Notes under the pieces: generated by a model
Told to the model about the DNA's origin: nothing
The model's database searches: none
Seen by the model: only the letters and a program-made list of their open reading frames with translations
In this document: in pieces, positions 17,495 to 26,313 of the stretch
How the letters are laid out: every line of letters starts with the position of its first letter
How positions within the stretch are numbered: the first letter of the stretch is position 1
Made by a program: the position numbers and the translations under genes
Assembly: GCA_026388535.1 (NCBI GenBank)
Contig: JAPLJP010000106.1
Span: 1 to 54,266, forward strand
Direction of reading: 5' to 3'
DNA from: Deltaproteobacteria bacterium
Lineage (GTDB): Bacteria; Desulfobacterota; Syntrophia; Syntrophales; Smithellaceae
DNA length: 54,266 nucleotides

Positions 17495-19366
17495 ATGAGG
17501 AATTGTGAGTCGGGGTATGCGAGAAGACTGCTTGAAGTTGATTTGACGGAGGGAAAGATTCAAGAGACCCCCCTTGACGACGTTCTCCTGAGAAATTATT
17601 TAGGAGGCGGCGGCTTGGCGGCACACCTATTTCTTAATAGTTTCTCTCCGGAAACCGATGCTCTATCGGTTGAAAACCCTCTGATTATCATGACTGGTCC
17701 ATTAGTCGGCACGTTGTTTCCCGGAACCTCGCGCTTTGCTATATGCGCCCGTTCGCCGCAGACAGGATTTTGGGGAATTGGCACCTGCGGCGGCACTTTC
17801 GGACCTGAACTTAAGTTTGCCGGGTATGACGGCATACGTGTGCAAGGTAAAGCTCAAAAACCTGTCTATCTTTTGGTAGAGGATGAAACCGTGGAGATCC
17901 GTGACGCTTCAGATCTGTGGGGTAAGCAAGTCTATGAGGTAACCGACATATTGAAGGAACGGCACGGAGGGAAGCGAAAGCCAAAAGTTCTGGTGATCGG
18001 GCCTGCTGGAGAAAATAAGGTCCGTTTTGCGGCAATCGCTAATGATAAGGCCCATTATATCGGAAGAACCGGCATGGGCGCTGTTATGGGCTCAAAAATG
18101 CTTAAAGCGATTGTGGTTAGTGGCACAGGCAAGGTGTTGCCGGCTTTCCCGGAAGAATACAAAGCGCTTAGAACACGTCTCGTCGAGCAATGCAACGATT
18201 CCCAGTTTGCCCAAGGATTGCGGAGTATGGGTACGGCATCAGCCATGGATCTGGGGATGCTGACCGGGGATGTGCCGATACGCAATTGGACAAAAGGAGA
18301 ATTCGAGGGTACGGCGAAGATCGGCGGGCCAACAATGACCGCTGATTATCTGACCAAGGTACATGCCTGCTACGCGTGTCCAATTGCCTGCAAGCGGGTG
18401 GTCAAGGTGGATAGCGGCCCCTTTAAGACCGATGAGGGGCCGGGGCCGGAATATGAGACCTGCTGCACTTTCGGATCCTTCTTAGAAAATGATAATTTCG
18501 AGGGAATAGTCAAAGCCAATGAGATTTGCAACCAATATGGCGTTGATACCATTTCATGCGGGTCAACCATCGCCTTTGCCATGGAGTGTTTCGATAAAGG
18601 TATTCTCACCACGGCGGATACGGATGGGCTAGAACTTACCTGGGGTAATATCGACGCGGCGATTCAGATTGTAAAGAAAATCGCCCTGCGAGAAGGTATC
18701 GGCGATCTTCTGGCGGAAGGCTCTGCCAAAGCGGCGCAAAAAATCGGCAAGGGTTCTGAACAGTATGTCGTGGCTGTCAAAGGTCTGGAATTGCCGGCTC
18801 ATGATCCCAGAGGATTTCATGGCATGGGCCTGGAATATGCGGTTGGCTACCGTGGCGCCTGCCATCTTCAACATATGAGTCATACTATTGAGCAGGGAAT
18901 GGTTACTTACGAAGACGCCGGTTTTAAGAGTGATTATGACGGACCATCCAGCGATGGCAAAGCTGAAATGGTTGTTCTTTCCCAAAACATAGGAGTACCG
19001 GCCACTTCGGCTTGTTTATGTGTGTTCGTTTACGATTGTATTACCGTCCAGGATTTTGCGGATATGATTCATACTGTTACCGGGTGGGATTTTTCACAAG
19101 ACGATCTGATAAAAATGGGCGAAAAGATTTGGCTGCTGATGCGCGGTGTGACGAATCTCCTGGGTGCAAGAGCGGGCGATGATAAACTGCCGCCCCATAT
19201 TCTTACACCCCTGGAAGAAGGGGGGGCCTGCGGATCGGTTCCGGAAATCGATAGAATGCTTAAAGAGTATTATAACTTGAGGGGGCTTGATTCCAACGGC
19301 TTGCCCAGAAGAGACGTGCTGGAAAGAGCAGGTCTCAATGATCTTGCTAAAAAGCTGCATGGCTAA
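17495..19366 (+). CDS. Aldehyde:ferredoxin oxidoreductase 2, intact
   Basis: Full-length AOR of 623 residues, cytoplasmic, expected to carry a tungsten bis-pterin and a [4Fe-4S] cluster. The N-terminal domain has YLGGGGLAA and GTCGGTFGPELK. Cluster ligands are C292, C295 and C299 (CYACPIAC), with the fourth Cys in ACLCVF (C507 or C509, most likely C509). The C-terminal domain is normal. The ribosome site AGAGGTG precedes the ATG. It lies between the broken AOR 1 and an SCP2 gene; divergence from AOR 1 is large, so the two are not a recent duplication. It probably converts aldehyde from the Fe-ADHs into acid and yields reduced ferredoxin, or runs in reverse. Confidence 0.93.
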   Translation: MRNCESGYARRLLEVDLTEGKIQETPLDDVLLRNYLGGGGLAAHLFLNSFSPETDALSVENPLIIMTGPLVGTLFPGTSRFAICARSPQTGFWGIGTCGGTFGPELKFAGYDGIRVQGKAQKPVYLLVEDETVEIRDASDLWGKQVYEVTDILKERHGGKRKPKVLVIGPAGENKVRFAAIANDKAHYIGRTGMGAVMGSKMLKAIVVSGTGKVLPAFPEEYKALRTRLVEQCNDSQFAQGLRSMGTASAMDLGMLTGDVPIRNWTKGEFEGTAKIGGPTMTADYLTKVHACYACPIACKRVVKVDSGPFKTDEGPGPEYETCCTFGSFLENDNFEGIVKANEICNQYGVDTISCGSTIAFAMECFDKGILTTADTDGLELTWGNIDAAIQIVKKIALREGIGDLLAEGSAKAAQKIGKGSEQYVVAVKGLELPAHDPRGFHGMGLEYAVGYRGACHLQHMSHTIEQGMVTYEDAGFKSDYDGPSSDGKAEMVVLSQNIGVPATSACLCVFVYDCITVQDFADMIHTVTGWDFSQDDLIKMGEKIWLLMRGVTNLLGARAGDDKLPPHILTPLEEGGACGSVPEIDRMLKEYYNLRGLDSNGLPRRDVLERAGLNDLAKKLHG

Positions 19367-19455
19367 AAATGATCATCAATCTAAGTTTGATCTGGTAAGA
19401 AAAGAATAGGCTCATATAGAGCTAATAAAAATACAGAAAGAAAGGAGAAATTAAA

Positions 19456-20025
19456 ATGCCGTATACGTATGGAACGCCCGAGTGGGAAGAAGCTTTTGTA
19501 AAAAAGACAAAAGAGAGGATCGAAGCCGCGGAACAACCCTTAATATGTTTTTCGCCTGAGTGGATGGGAATGTGGGAAAAACTGCTTCAAGGGGATGCAA
19601 AATACAAAGAAGTGGCGAAAAATTGGGAAGGTTCGGTTATCTTGCATATACAAAAAAATTCTGAACTTGGCGTAGATCAGGATATTTTTGTGTGGATGGA
19701 TCTCTGGCATGGAGACTGTAAATCACTCAGATATGTTCCAAGGGAAGTTGGAGAAAAGGGTGATTTTGTAATTACAGGAACGCTTGAGCGTTGGATATCA
19801 GTGGGTAAAAAGCAACTGGATCCGGTTAAAGGAATGATGCAGGGCAAGCTGAAGCTGAAGGGAGACCTTCCAACAATTGTGCGCAATGTAAAAGCCGCCA
19901 TGCGCTTGGTGGAAACATGTGCGGAAGTGGGAGGCAAATTCCCGGATGAGTTGAGCAAGGAAGAGGTGGAAAAATTCAGGGGAATTGTTAAAGAGCTAAC
20001 CACAGAATTTAGTATTACGTCATAA
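19456..20025 (+). CDS. SCP2 sterol-binding domain protein
   Basis: A 189-residue protein whose C-terminal half has the classic SCP2 end: GMMQGKLKLKGDLPTIVRNV followed by a helix with MRLVE. The central part (SVILHIQKN, then FVWMDLWHGDC) forms the beta-sheet. The family binds fatty acids, acyl-CoA or sterol-like ligands in a hydrophobic tunnel. A strong AAAGGAG precedes the ATG. It lies between AOR 2 and Fe-ADH 2, the second instance here of an SCP2 gene beside an alcohol dehydrogenase, so it may carry the hydrophobic substrate between enzymes; this is inference. Confidence 0.85.
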   Translation: MPYTYGTPEWEEAFVKKTKERIEAAEQPLICFSPEWMGMWEKLLQGDAKYKEVAKNWEGSVILHIQKNSELGVDQDIFVWMDLWHGDCKSLRYVPREVGEKGDFVITGTLERWISVGKKQLDPVKGMMQGKLKLKGDLPTIVRNVKAAMRLVETCAEVGGKFPDELSKEEVEKFRGIVKELTTEFSITS

Positions 20026-20038
20026 CCAAGCATTAACA

Positions 20039-20082
20039 ACACTGGATGGATGCATGTTTCTATTTTTGCTGACATCCAGTGT
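20039..20082. terminator. Perfect 10-bp hairpin between SCP2 and Fe-ADH 2
   Basis: Arms ACACTGGATG (20039-20048) and CATCCAGTGT (20073-20082) with a 24-nt loop, starting 14 nt after the SCP2 stop. No T-tract follows. It is more likely an mRNA 3'-end stem or processing site than a strong terminator, and may set different levels for SCP2 and the downstream dehydrogenase. Confidence 0.45.
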
Positions 20083-20165
20083 AAATGTATCTGGTTTTGA
20101 ATCTTCTCGTGTTTTTGATATGTATGAGGATTTAATTAATTTAATGACTTAAAGAGAGGTGTAAT

Positions 20166-21329
20166 ATGGCTTATGACAGGGATCTGGCCTTTGTATATCG
20201 CAATCCCACCAAATTGGTGTTCGGTGAGAATACGATAAATGAAATAAGCTCGGAAATAGGTGAGCTGAAATGCAGCAAAGCGTTACTTATGACAGATAAA
20301 GGAATTGTTCAAGCAGGACTGGCTGGGCGGGTGGAAAAGGCGCTTGGTAGTAAACTTGTCGGAACATATGATGGATGCATCCAGGATTGCGGGCTACATA
20401 TCATCAACGGAGCCGCCGAGTTCGCCAAAAGCAAGGGCGCCGATATACTGGTTAGTGTGGGCGGCGGAAGTGTTATAGACACAGCCAAAGGGGTGGCTAT
20501 CCTTTTAAAGGAAGGAGGCAAAATACAAGACTACGCAGGATTTCAAGTCCTGTCCCGTCCGCAAACACCACACATCGTCATTCCTACCACCGCAGGCACA
20601 GGGAGCGAAGTCACCTACGCCGCGGTGGTGAAGGATTGGGACGACAACCGGAAATTGCTCTTCGGCGATAATTTTATTATACCAAATGTTGGTATTCTTG
20701 ATCCGACCATGACGGCAGGGTTGCCGCCTATGCTTACCGCCACCACAGGCATGGACGCCTTCTGCCATGCCGTCGAAGCCATCCATGCCTTACAGTGCGA
20801 ACCGATTTCTGATGCCATGGCGCTACATGCCATCAAATTGATCATGCAATATCTCCCCAGATGCGTGGAGAAGGGAGATGACCTTTTTGCCCGCGGTCAG
20901 CAGTTGCTGGCGTCCACAATGGCGGGGGTAGCCTTTGGCAATGCCCAGATAGGCCTCGTACATGCCATGGCCCATGCCGTGGGAGGGCTATTCAAAGTAC
21001 CGCACGGGTTAGCCAATAGCATTCTTCTTCCGCATGTTATACGTTACAACATGGATGTTTGCGCAGACCGCTATGCCATGATAGCACGCGCCATGGATCT
21101 GAACGTAAAAGGCATGAGCGATGAAGAAGCGGCTAACGCGGTAGCCGATGCCATCAGTGCGCTCACCAAGAAAATGCATGTGCCGCAAAAATTAAGGGAG
21201 GTTGGTGTTCCGGAAGATGGGTTGGCTAAAGCGTCGGACTATGCCTTGTCCGATGGATCAATTGTCTATAATCCAAAAATCATGTCCGACACGGAAGAGA
21301 TTTTGAGCGTGTACAAAAAAGCATGGTAA
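20166..21329 (+). CDS. Iron-containing alcohol dehydrogenase 2
   Basis: Second group III alcohol dehydrogenase, 387 residues, the usual length. Nucleotide motif GGGSVIDTAK; metal ligands by comparison with FucO are D197, H201, H266 and H280, with H270 as the conserved extra His. It differs clearly from Fe-ADH 1, so the pair may differ in substrate or cofactor preference. AGAGAGGTG precedes the ATG. Its codon choice is richer in G/C at third positions than the pilus genes downstream. Its neighbours are SCP2 proteins on both sides and an AOR relic. Confidence 0.93.
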   Translation: MAYDRDLAFVYRNPTKLVFGENTINEISSEIGELKCSKALLMTDKGIVQAGLAGRVEKALGSKLVGTYDGCIQDCGLHIINGAAEFAKSKGADILVSVGGGSVIDTAKGVAILLKEGGKIQDYAGFQVLSRPQTPHIVIPTTAGTGSEVTYAAVVKDWDDNRKLLFGDNFIIPNVGILDPTMTAGLPPMLTATTGMDAFCHAVEAIHALQCEPISDAMALHAIKLIMQYLPRCVEKGDDLFARGQQLLASTMAGVAFGNAQIGLVHAMAHAVGGLFKVPHGLANSILLPHVIRYNMDVCADRYAMIARAMDLNVKGMSDEEAANAVADAISALTKKMHVPQKLREVGVPEDGLAKASDYALSDGSIVYNPKIMSDTEEILSVYKKAW

Positions 21330-21383
21330 ACCAACTGGAACAGAAAGAAAACGAACCCAAATGAATAAAATTCAGGAGGCAAT

Positions 21384-21806
21384 ATGGCGGCTATAATCAA
21401 TTTTTCACCCGGTATGGATGACGGAGGTCTTCCCGTAATGATGGCCGACATTATTAAGGGCAACTTGCGTGATAAACCACAAAGAGAAAATGACTTTAAC
21501 GCGTTAAACGGCAATATATATATTCAGGCCGAGGATGCGGATGTTGACATGACCATGGTTTTTGAAAAAGGAGTAATGACTGTGTATAACGGCAGGATCG
21601 GAAAACCCAAAATATGCATAAACACCGACTCCACCACGTTGCTTGATCTCGCCAATATTAACATTAAATTTGGGTTGCCTTATTATTTCGATAAGGCAGG
21701 GCTTGGAGTAATAAAAAAACTTGTAACTCGTGAGCTGAAGCTGAAAGGACTGCTTACTCATCCCATAATGCTGACCAGGTTTACGAAACTCATGTCATGC
21801 CAGTAA
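21384..21806 (+). CDS. Small SCP2-like protein
   Basis: A 140-residue protein. The segments VDMTMVFEKGVMTVYNGRIG and TRELKLKGLLTHPIMLTRFT resemble the core and last helix of SCP2 domains (KLKGL matches the KLKGD motif of the protein at 19456). A GGAGG ribosome site precedes the ATG. It directly follows Fe-ADH 2 by 54 bp and precedes the remains of an AOR gene, so the order SCP2-ADH-(SCP2)-AOR resembles the front of the cluster. Confidence 0.7.
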   Translation: MAAIINFSPGMDDGGLPVMMADIIKGNLRDKPQRENDFNALNGNIYIQAEDADVDMTMVFEKGVMTVYNGRIGKPKICINTDSTTLLDLANINIKFGLPYYFDKAGLGVIKKLVTRELKLKGLLTHPIMLTRFTKLMSCQ

Positions 21807-21842
21807 GGCAACATTAGATCGGCTTTTGATGTTTTAACGAAA

Positions 21843-21992
21843 AAATGCGTGAAAGTCTGTATGGCCGGCGAGAGAACTTGTATTATAGAGCGCTTTATGA
21901 ACAACCGGTAAGGTATCTATTCTAATAAGGACGATACCTTGCCGGGGAAACTCCTTCAAAATAAAACCGTTTCACCACTTAAATACAGCTAA
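21843..21992 (+). pseudogene. Relic of a third AOR gene (C-terminal end)
   Basis: Reading the frame through ATG 21861 gives KVCMAGERTCIIERFMNNR, a stop (TAA, 21909-21911), then GIYSNKDDTLPGKLL and an end at 21992. This matches the C-terminal end of AOR 1 (KAGERIHILERYMN, then TREGI, then KDDTLPGRLL) residue by residue, with the stop replacing the Glu of REGI. The rest of the gene is absent. It is therefore the decayed 3' end of another AOR copy, left beside Fe-ADH 2. It overlaps the end of the minus-strand transpeptidase gene by a few bases. Confidence 0.8.
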
Positions 21993-23075
21993 ATAATTTC
22001 TCTGTATATTTTCCATTCACCGCTTATTTTTCTCAGCTCCAATTTCTTCTTGCTTTTGCTGTTGAGTATCGAGGAACTGTAATATTGAGTAAATACTGCC
22101 GTAGCAATATTTGCATCCGCTGATATGTGCAAATTATCAATGCGAATATTTATATTCTTACTGTTCTGGCGCACATCGGCTTTATGAGAAATCCAGGCAT
22201 CTAAGTTCATTCCTTTTGACTGGAAATCCGAAGCATAACAGCCGCGATAATTTTTCATATTGCCTGATTGCCAACTGGTTGCCCATTTATTCACCAGATT
22301 CCGGACATCTTCCTTGGGGATAGATTTAGTCTCTTTTTGTTTAGTGTTCACTTGAGCTAATTGCTTAGTTGTGCCGGCTGGCGGTGTTGTAGACGCCGCC
22401 GCCGACCGAGCCTCGGAGGTATAAAGAATCAATTGTTTTAATATCCCTTTCGATAAAAGCCTTATTCCATGATGTTAAAATTCTCTCTAATTCTTTCTTA
22501 GAAGGTGGAACGTAATTTTGGGGGACCCATTTTAAAAACTCGGAAATAATAACAGGTGTTTTATTAAAATAGATGAAATTGGCCAGGCGCTTAAGATCGC
22601 TGTCATGCAAAACCACACAACCTTTTGATTGTGTTGGTAATAATGTTTTCGTAGTGCCATGAATCCAGATATTATTGCCGTTTTTGCCGGCTCTTTTATC
22701 GGATATGGTTGGATAATCCAAAGGAAAAGCCATAGAGCCGTAAATTTCAGGAGGACCGGGATTGTGCAGGATTCTTGTCACAAAGAAAATTCCGTTCGGA
22801 GTTTTTGCGTCTCCGGCAAACTGTTTAGATCCGGGATTTTTTCCTGTAGAACATGAAGCTTCAAATACTTTAGAAAAAGTTTCATCTTTATGAAAAACGT
22901 ATATCTTTTGATATTGCTTATCAACAACTACAATATAACCGGAAGATAGAGAAACTATTGAATCCGGTATCTTCTCCGCTCCCGGAACAATGCTTGATGA
23001 TGCTCCTGTTGGATAGAACAGGAGCATCAAAGATAATAGGGCAATATAAACAGGAAATAATTTTTTAATCGTCAT
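21989..23075 (-). pseudogene. L,D-transpeptidase (YkuD) with NTF2-like C-terminus, frameshifted
   Basis: Periplasmic peptidoglycan cross-linker. From ATG 23075 it has a Sec signal peptide (KKLFPVYIALLSLMLLF) and a YkuD domain with the active-site pattern IHGTT...SKGCVVLHDSDL (His and Cys present). This frame ends at 22365 after the start of a helix, ILTSWNKAFIERDIKTIDSLY. A second frame (21989-22432), overlapping by 68 bp, resumes with a linker and an NTF2-like domain very close to that of the TPR protein at 12 kb. A one-base shift near 22400-22430, in an unusually GC-rich stretch for this gene, would join them into a protein of about 360 residues. The transpeptidase domain alone is complete and could still work. 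Confidence 0.75.
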
Positions 23076-23359
23076 AATAGTTAGAATTCTAATTATTTTA
23101 TTGAAAAAAACTGAGCTTCCATAGCAAAAACTTAACAATCATTCAATCCTTTTAATTGTGAAAATCGTATAATTTTTAAACTTATAAATATTTTTAACAA
23201 TAGTCTTTAAAAAATACAATTTAAAAGTAAGAATAAATGATATAAAAAGAAGCAAAAACCTATTAAAAAAAACACTGGAATTATGCATTATTATATTGCA
23301 ATAATTATAAAAAATTGATAAAAACATAAGAAAATTAACAAAAATGTAAGGAGATTTTC
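23076..23359. other. Very AT-rich divergent intergenic region before the pilus locus
   Basis: About 280 bp of extremely A/T-rich DNA between the divergent transpeptidase and pilus genes. A perfect TATAAT lies at 23168-23173 on the plus strand but without a matching -35. No -24/-12 element was seen here, so the assembly genes are probably not sigma-54 dependent. Confidence 0.5.
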
Positions 23360-25234
23360 TTGTCTAAAGCAAATAATGACATAAACTCAACAGAAAAACT
23401 TCTTAATGTTATACGCGGAAAAGATGAAGAATCTTTCAGCGAATTGGGAAAGTCAAAAGATCCTTTATCTAAAGGAAAACCAGTAAAAAAAGTCAGTATT
23501 ACATTACCTAAGCATTTCTTCGATAAAATAAGTTATACTGTGGGGGTTGATATCGGCCGCGAATTTATCTGTCTGGTCAAGACCGCCAATAATTCTGACG
23601 ATAGGCCTATTTTGGTTGACCAAAAGGTTATCAAATACGGCCCTCAGATATCTAATGGTTCGCCGGAATTCAATGCTCTTTTGAAATCTTCACTTATCGC
23701 CTTTTGCGGTTCAATTGCTAATTGTAAAATCTGGACAAAGATATCTACGAGCGATGTTAACGTCTATTTCATTAAAGTTCCGCGCGTGCCTAAAAAGCAA
23801 CTGGAAAATGTGATCTATTGGACAGCGAAAAAAGAAGGTTTCATTGACGAAAAAAAATCAATTTTTGATTTTGAACTGCAAGGTGAAGTTTCCGATCATG
23901 ATAAACCCAAATACTCCGTTATGATCTATACAGCCCTTAAATCTTCGATTGAAGAAGTTAAAACCTTGTTCTCGGATATGGGAATAAATCTTGCCGGAAT
24001 TACGATAGTTCCTTTCGCCATACAGAATATTTTCCGGTCAAAATGGATGCCGGCCAATGAAGAAATATTTGCCAGCTTGTTTATTGGCAATAATTTTTCC
24101 CGTATTGATGTTTATAAAAAAGAGAATCTGGTGATGACCCGCGGCATCAAGACAGGCAGCAGCAACAGCATGGTGGAAGCAATTGCCGCTTCTGTTTCGG
24201 ATAAGACGGGTAATTTAAAATTGAAACATGATGAAGCAAAAAAAATTCTTTTCAGTCTCAGCCCTGATTCTGAAAAGTTAAAAGATACAGATGTCGGTTA
24301 CAATTTAAAAAAAGAGGAAATACTGGAGATGATTTCTCCCGTATGGGAAAGATTAGCCCGCCAAGTTGATCTGACTTTAAAAACATCTTCAATAGGATAT
24401 CAGAAAGTTGAAAAGATATACATTTTATCGTCAGTGAATGTTGATAATTCTATTCTGGATTACATGAGCGATCAATTAGGGACAAAAACGGAATTTTTTG
24501 ATCCTTTTAAACAGCCGGAATCTTCAGCCGTTGCAGAATCTTTAAGCCTTTCCAAGAGATTATTGCTGTCTCCGGCTTTGGGTTTTTCTTTGTCGGACAA
24601 CAGGCGAACACCTAACGCTATCTATACTTATTCCGAAAAAAGTAGAGAAATAAACACGCAACAAATTAATAGATTAGCTTTATTATCCTTTGTGGCAGCT
24701 TTGATTATTTGCCTTATTACGTTAATTTATCAAGGTTCAAAGTTGAACATTCTTAAAAAACAACGAATAGGATTAGAGAAAGAATTGGCTCTTTATAATC
24801 CGATTTTATCAAAGGACAAAATCTTTAAAATGGCTAACCAATTAAAAATGCAGATAACAATTTCCCGTCAATACGCGCAACGGTATTTAGGAGTGGCGGT
24901 AATTGGGGAAATTTCTGATATTACACCTCAAAATGTACATCTGATCAGTTTAAAAATGACAGAGGGAGGCGTTTCGCCAATTGGTACGGCAAATAAAATA
25001 CCCACTGGAAGCGCTTCAAATGTCCCTGCTGATAAAACACCAAAAGAAACGAGCAATGGAATAACAATAGAGGGAGTTATTTCTGGAGACAGCGGCATGC
25101 AGGATTTGACGCAATATGTAATGAAGCTGGAAAATTCACAAATATTAAGCAATATATCGATACAAAAAAATAGCATTGTTACCTTAAAGAAAAGCGAAGT
25201 TCTGCATTTTATTTTAAGCGCTAAACTAGGTTAA
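23360..25234 (+). CDS. PilM-PilN fusion (MshI-like) pilus platform protein
   Basis: A 624-residue protein that joins two parts usually coded separately in type IV pili. Residues about 60-430 form the actin-like PilM domain (VGVDIGREFICLVK, then cytoplasmic). A single membrane helix (about 438-459, LLSFVAALIICLITLIY) is followed by a coiled coil and a PilN-type periplasmic domain (GEISDITPQNVHLISLKM). This resembles GspL architecture. Start is TTG at 23360 with AAGGAG six bases away. The PilO-like gene follows after 2 bp. It is the first gene of the pilus assembly operon. Confidence 0.85.
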   Translation: MSKANNDINSTEKLLNVIRGKDEESFSELGKSKDPLSKGKPVKKVSITLPKHFFDKISYTVGVDIGREFICLVKTANNSDDRPILVDQKVIKYGPQISNGSPEFNALLKSSLIAFCGSIANCKIWTKISTSDVNVYFIKVPRVPKKQLENVIYWTAKKEGFIDEKKSIFDFELQGEVSDHDKPKYSVMIYTALKSSIEEVKTLFSDMGINLAGITIVPFAIQNIFRSKWMPANEEIFASLFIGNNFSRIDVYKKENLVMTRGIKTGSSNSMVEAIAASVSDKTGNLKLKHDEAKKILFSLSPDSEKLKDTDVGYNLKKEEILEMISPVWERLARQVDLTLKTSSIGYQKVEKIYILSSVNVDNSILDYMSDQLGTKTEFFDPFKQPESSAVAESLSLSKRLLLSPALGFSLSDNRRTPNAIYTYSEKSREINTQQINRLALLSFVAALIICLITLIYQGSKLNILKKQRIGLEKELALYNPILSKDKIFKMANQLKMQITISRQYAQRYLGVAVIGEISDITPQNVHLISLKMTEGGVSPIGTANKIPTGSASNVPADKTPKETSNGITIEGVISGDSGMQDLTQYVMKLENSQILSNISIQKNSIVTLKKSEVLHFILSAKLG

Positions 25235-25236
25235 CC

Positions 25237-25773
25237 ATGATGAAAAAAATAAATATTAGTATGGAACAGAAAAATTTGTGGCATCTGGCAACATACGGTG
25301 TGATTATATTACTTATTGTTATTTTGGGGATAGTTCCTTTGTATTTTAAGAATGCTTATCATGTGACGGAGAATAAAAAATTAGAATATCAAATCAAGGA
25401 GCAAAAGGAATTAGGGCCGATTTATACAACATTGCTCAATAATATGAAAAGTAAGAATTCGTATGTTTTACCAAACCCTGAAAAAACAACAATGCCTCGT
25501 TCAGAAGCAGGAAAATTTCGAGACGATTTTCAGATGATAGCAAAAAGAGCAGGGCTGAAAATCGCATCATTTACTCCGGATTTTAACACATCGGCTGGAA
25601 CTTCCACATCTTTTTTGCATAATGTTGTTCTGAAAGGAGACTTTGCAGGCTTTCGCAAAATCTTAATCGGACTGGGAGAAGTTCCTTATTTGGATAGAAT
25701 TGAGGAAATCAGTATTCAGCAAGGTGCCGATTTAATGGAATTTAGAATGAAAATCTGGATAGCAATTAAATAG
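25237..25773 (+). CDS. PilO-like (MshJ-like) inner-membrane pilus protein
   Basis: A 178-residue bitopic protein: short cytoplasmic start, one membrane helix (about 20-38, VIILLIVILGIVPLYF), a coiled-coil stretch and a ferredoxin-like periplasmic domain (FRDDFQMIAKRAGLKIASF, then LKGDFAGFRKILIGLGEVPYL). It pairs with PilN in the alignment complex. It starts 2 bp after the PilMN stop, so it is translation-coupled. The gene is short and divergent in sequence, so the assignment rests on position as well as pattern. Confidence 0.8.
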   Translation: MMKKINISMEQKNLWHLATYGVIILLIVILGIVPLYFKNAYHVTENKKLEYQIKEQKELGPIYTTLLNNMKSKNSYVLPNPEKTTMPRSEAGKFRDDFQMIAKRAGLKIASFTPDFNTSAGTSTSFLHNVVLKGDFAGFRKILIGLGEVPYLDRIEEISIQQGADLMEFRMKIWIAIK

Positions 25774-25791
25774 TTTATACTAAAGGTACAC

Positions 25792-26289
25792 ATGGCCAAG
25801 TTAAAGAAAAGAGAAATTATAATTTTGGTGATTGCGGCTTTATTTGTTTTGTATGCCGGTTATGTATATTTAATTGCTGGTCCGGCGGGTAAGAAAGTTA
25901 AGCCCGCTTCCGATACGGTGAAAATTAACGATTTTACAAGCGAATTGAGTAATGATTTAGGTAAAGATAAACTTACAGATTTTGATGAATATGTAATAAA
26001 AAGAACTCAAACCGATTGGGCGAAAAATCCTTTCTGGAAAAAAGACCTTTATAGAGCATGGGCAGCCAGAGAAGGGGCTGATGGCGGTGGCGCTACATCG
26101 CCTAAAATAATTTATTCCGGTTACGTAGATTCAGGCGGAAATAAAATGGCTGTGCTTAACGGCCTGGAATATAGAGCAGGGGAAAAATTAGAAATGGAAG
26201 GTTATATATTAAAACAGATTACGCCTTCGAAGGTTTTAATTTTCGATAAACGTACGGGAAACAATTTAGAAATTCCCATACAAGAATAA
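25792..26289 (+). CDS. PilP-like (MshK-like) pilus lipoprotein-position protein
   Basis: A 165-residue protein with an N-terminal membrane helix (EIIILVIAALFVLYAGYVYLI) and a C-terminal beta domain IIYSGYVDSGGNKMAVLNG...YRAGEKLEMEGYILKQI like PilP/GspC HR domains, which connect the inner-membrane platform with the secretin. No lipobox is seen; anchoring is by the helix. It lies 18 bp after the PilO-like gene and just before the secretin, the expected place. Confidence 0.75.
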   Translation: MAKLKKREIIILVIAALFVLYAGYVYLIAGPAGKKVKPASDTVKINDFTSELSNDLGKDKLTDFDEYVIKRTQTDWAKNPFWKKDLYRAWAAREGADGGGATSPKIIYSGYVDSGGNKMAVLNGLEYRAGEKLEMEGYILKQITPSKVLIFDKRTGNNLEIPIQE

Positions 26290-26313
26290 AATATGCCATT
26301 GGAGGTTGTCACT

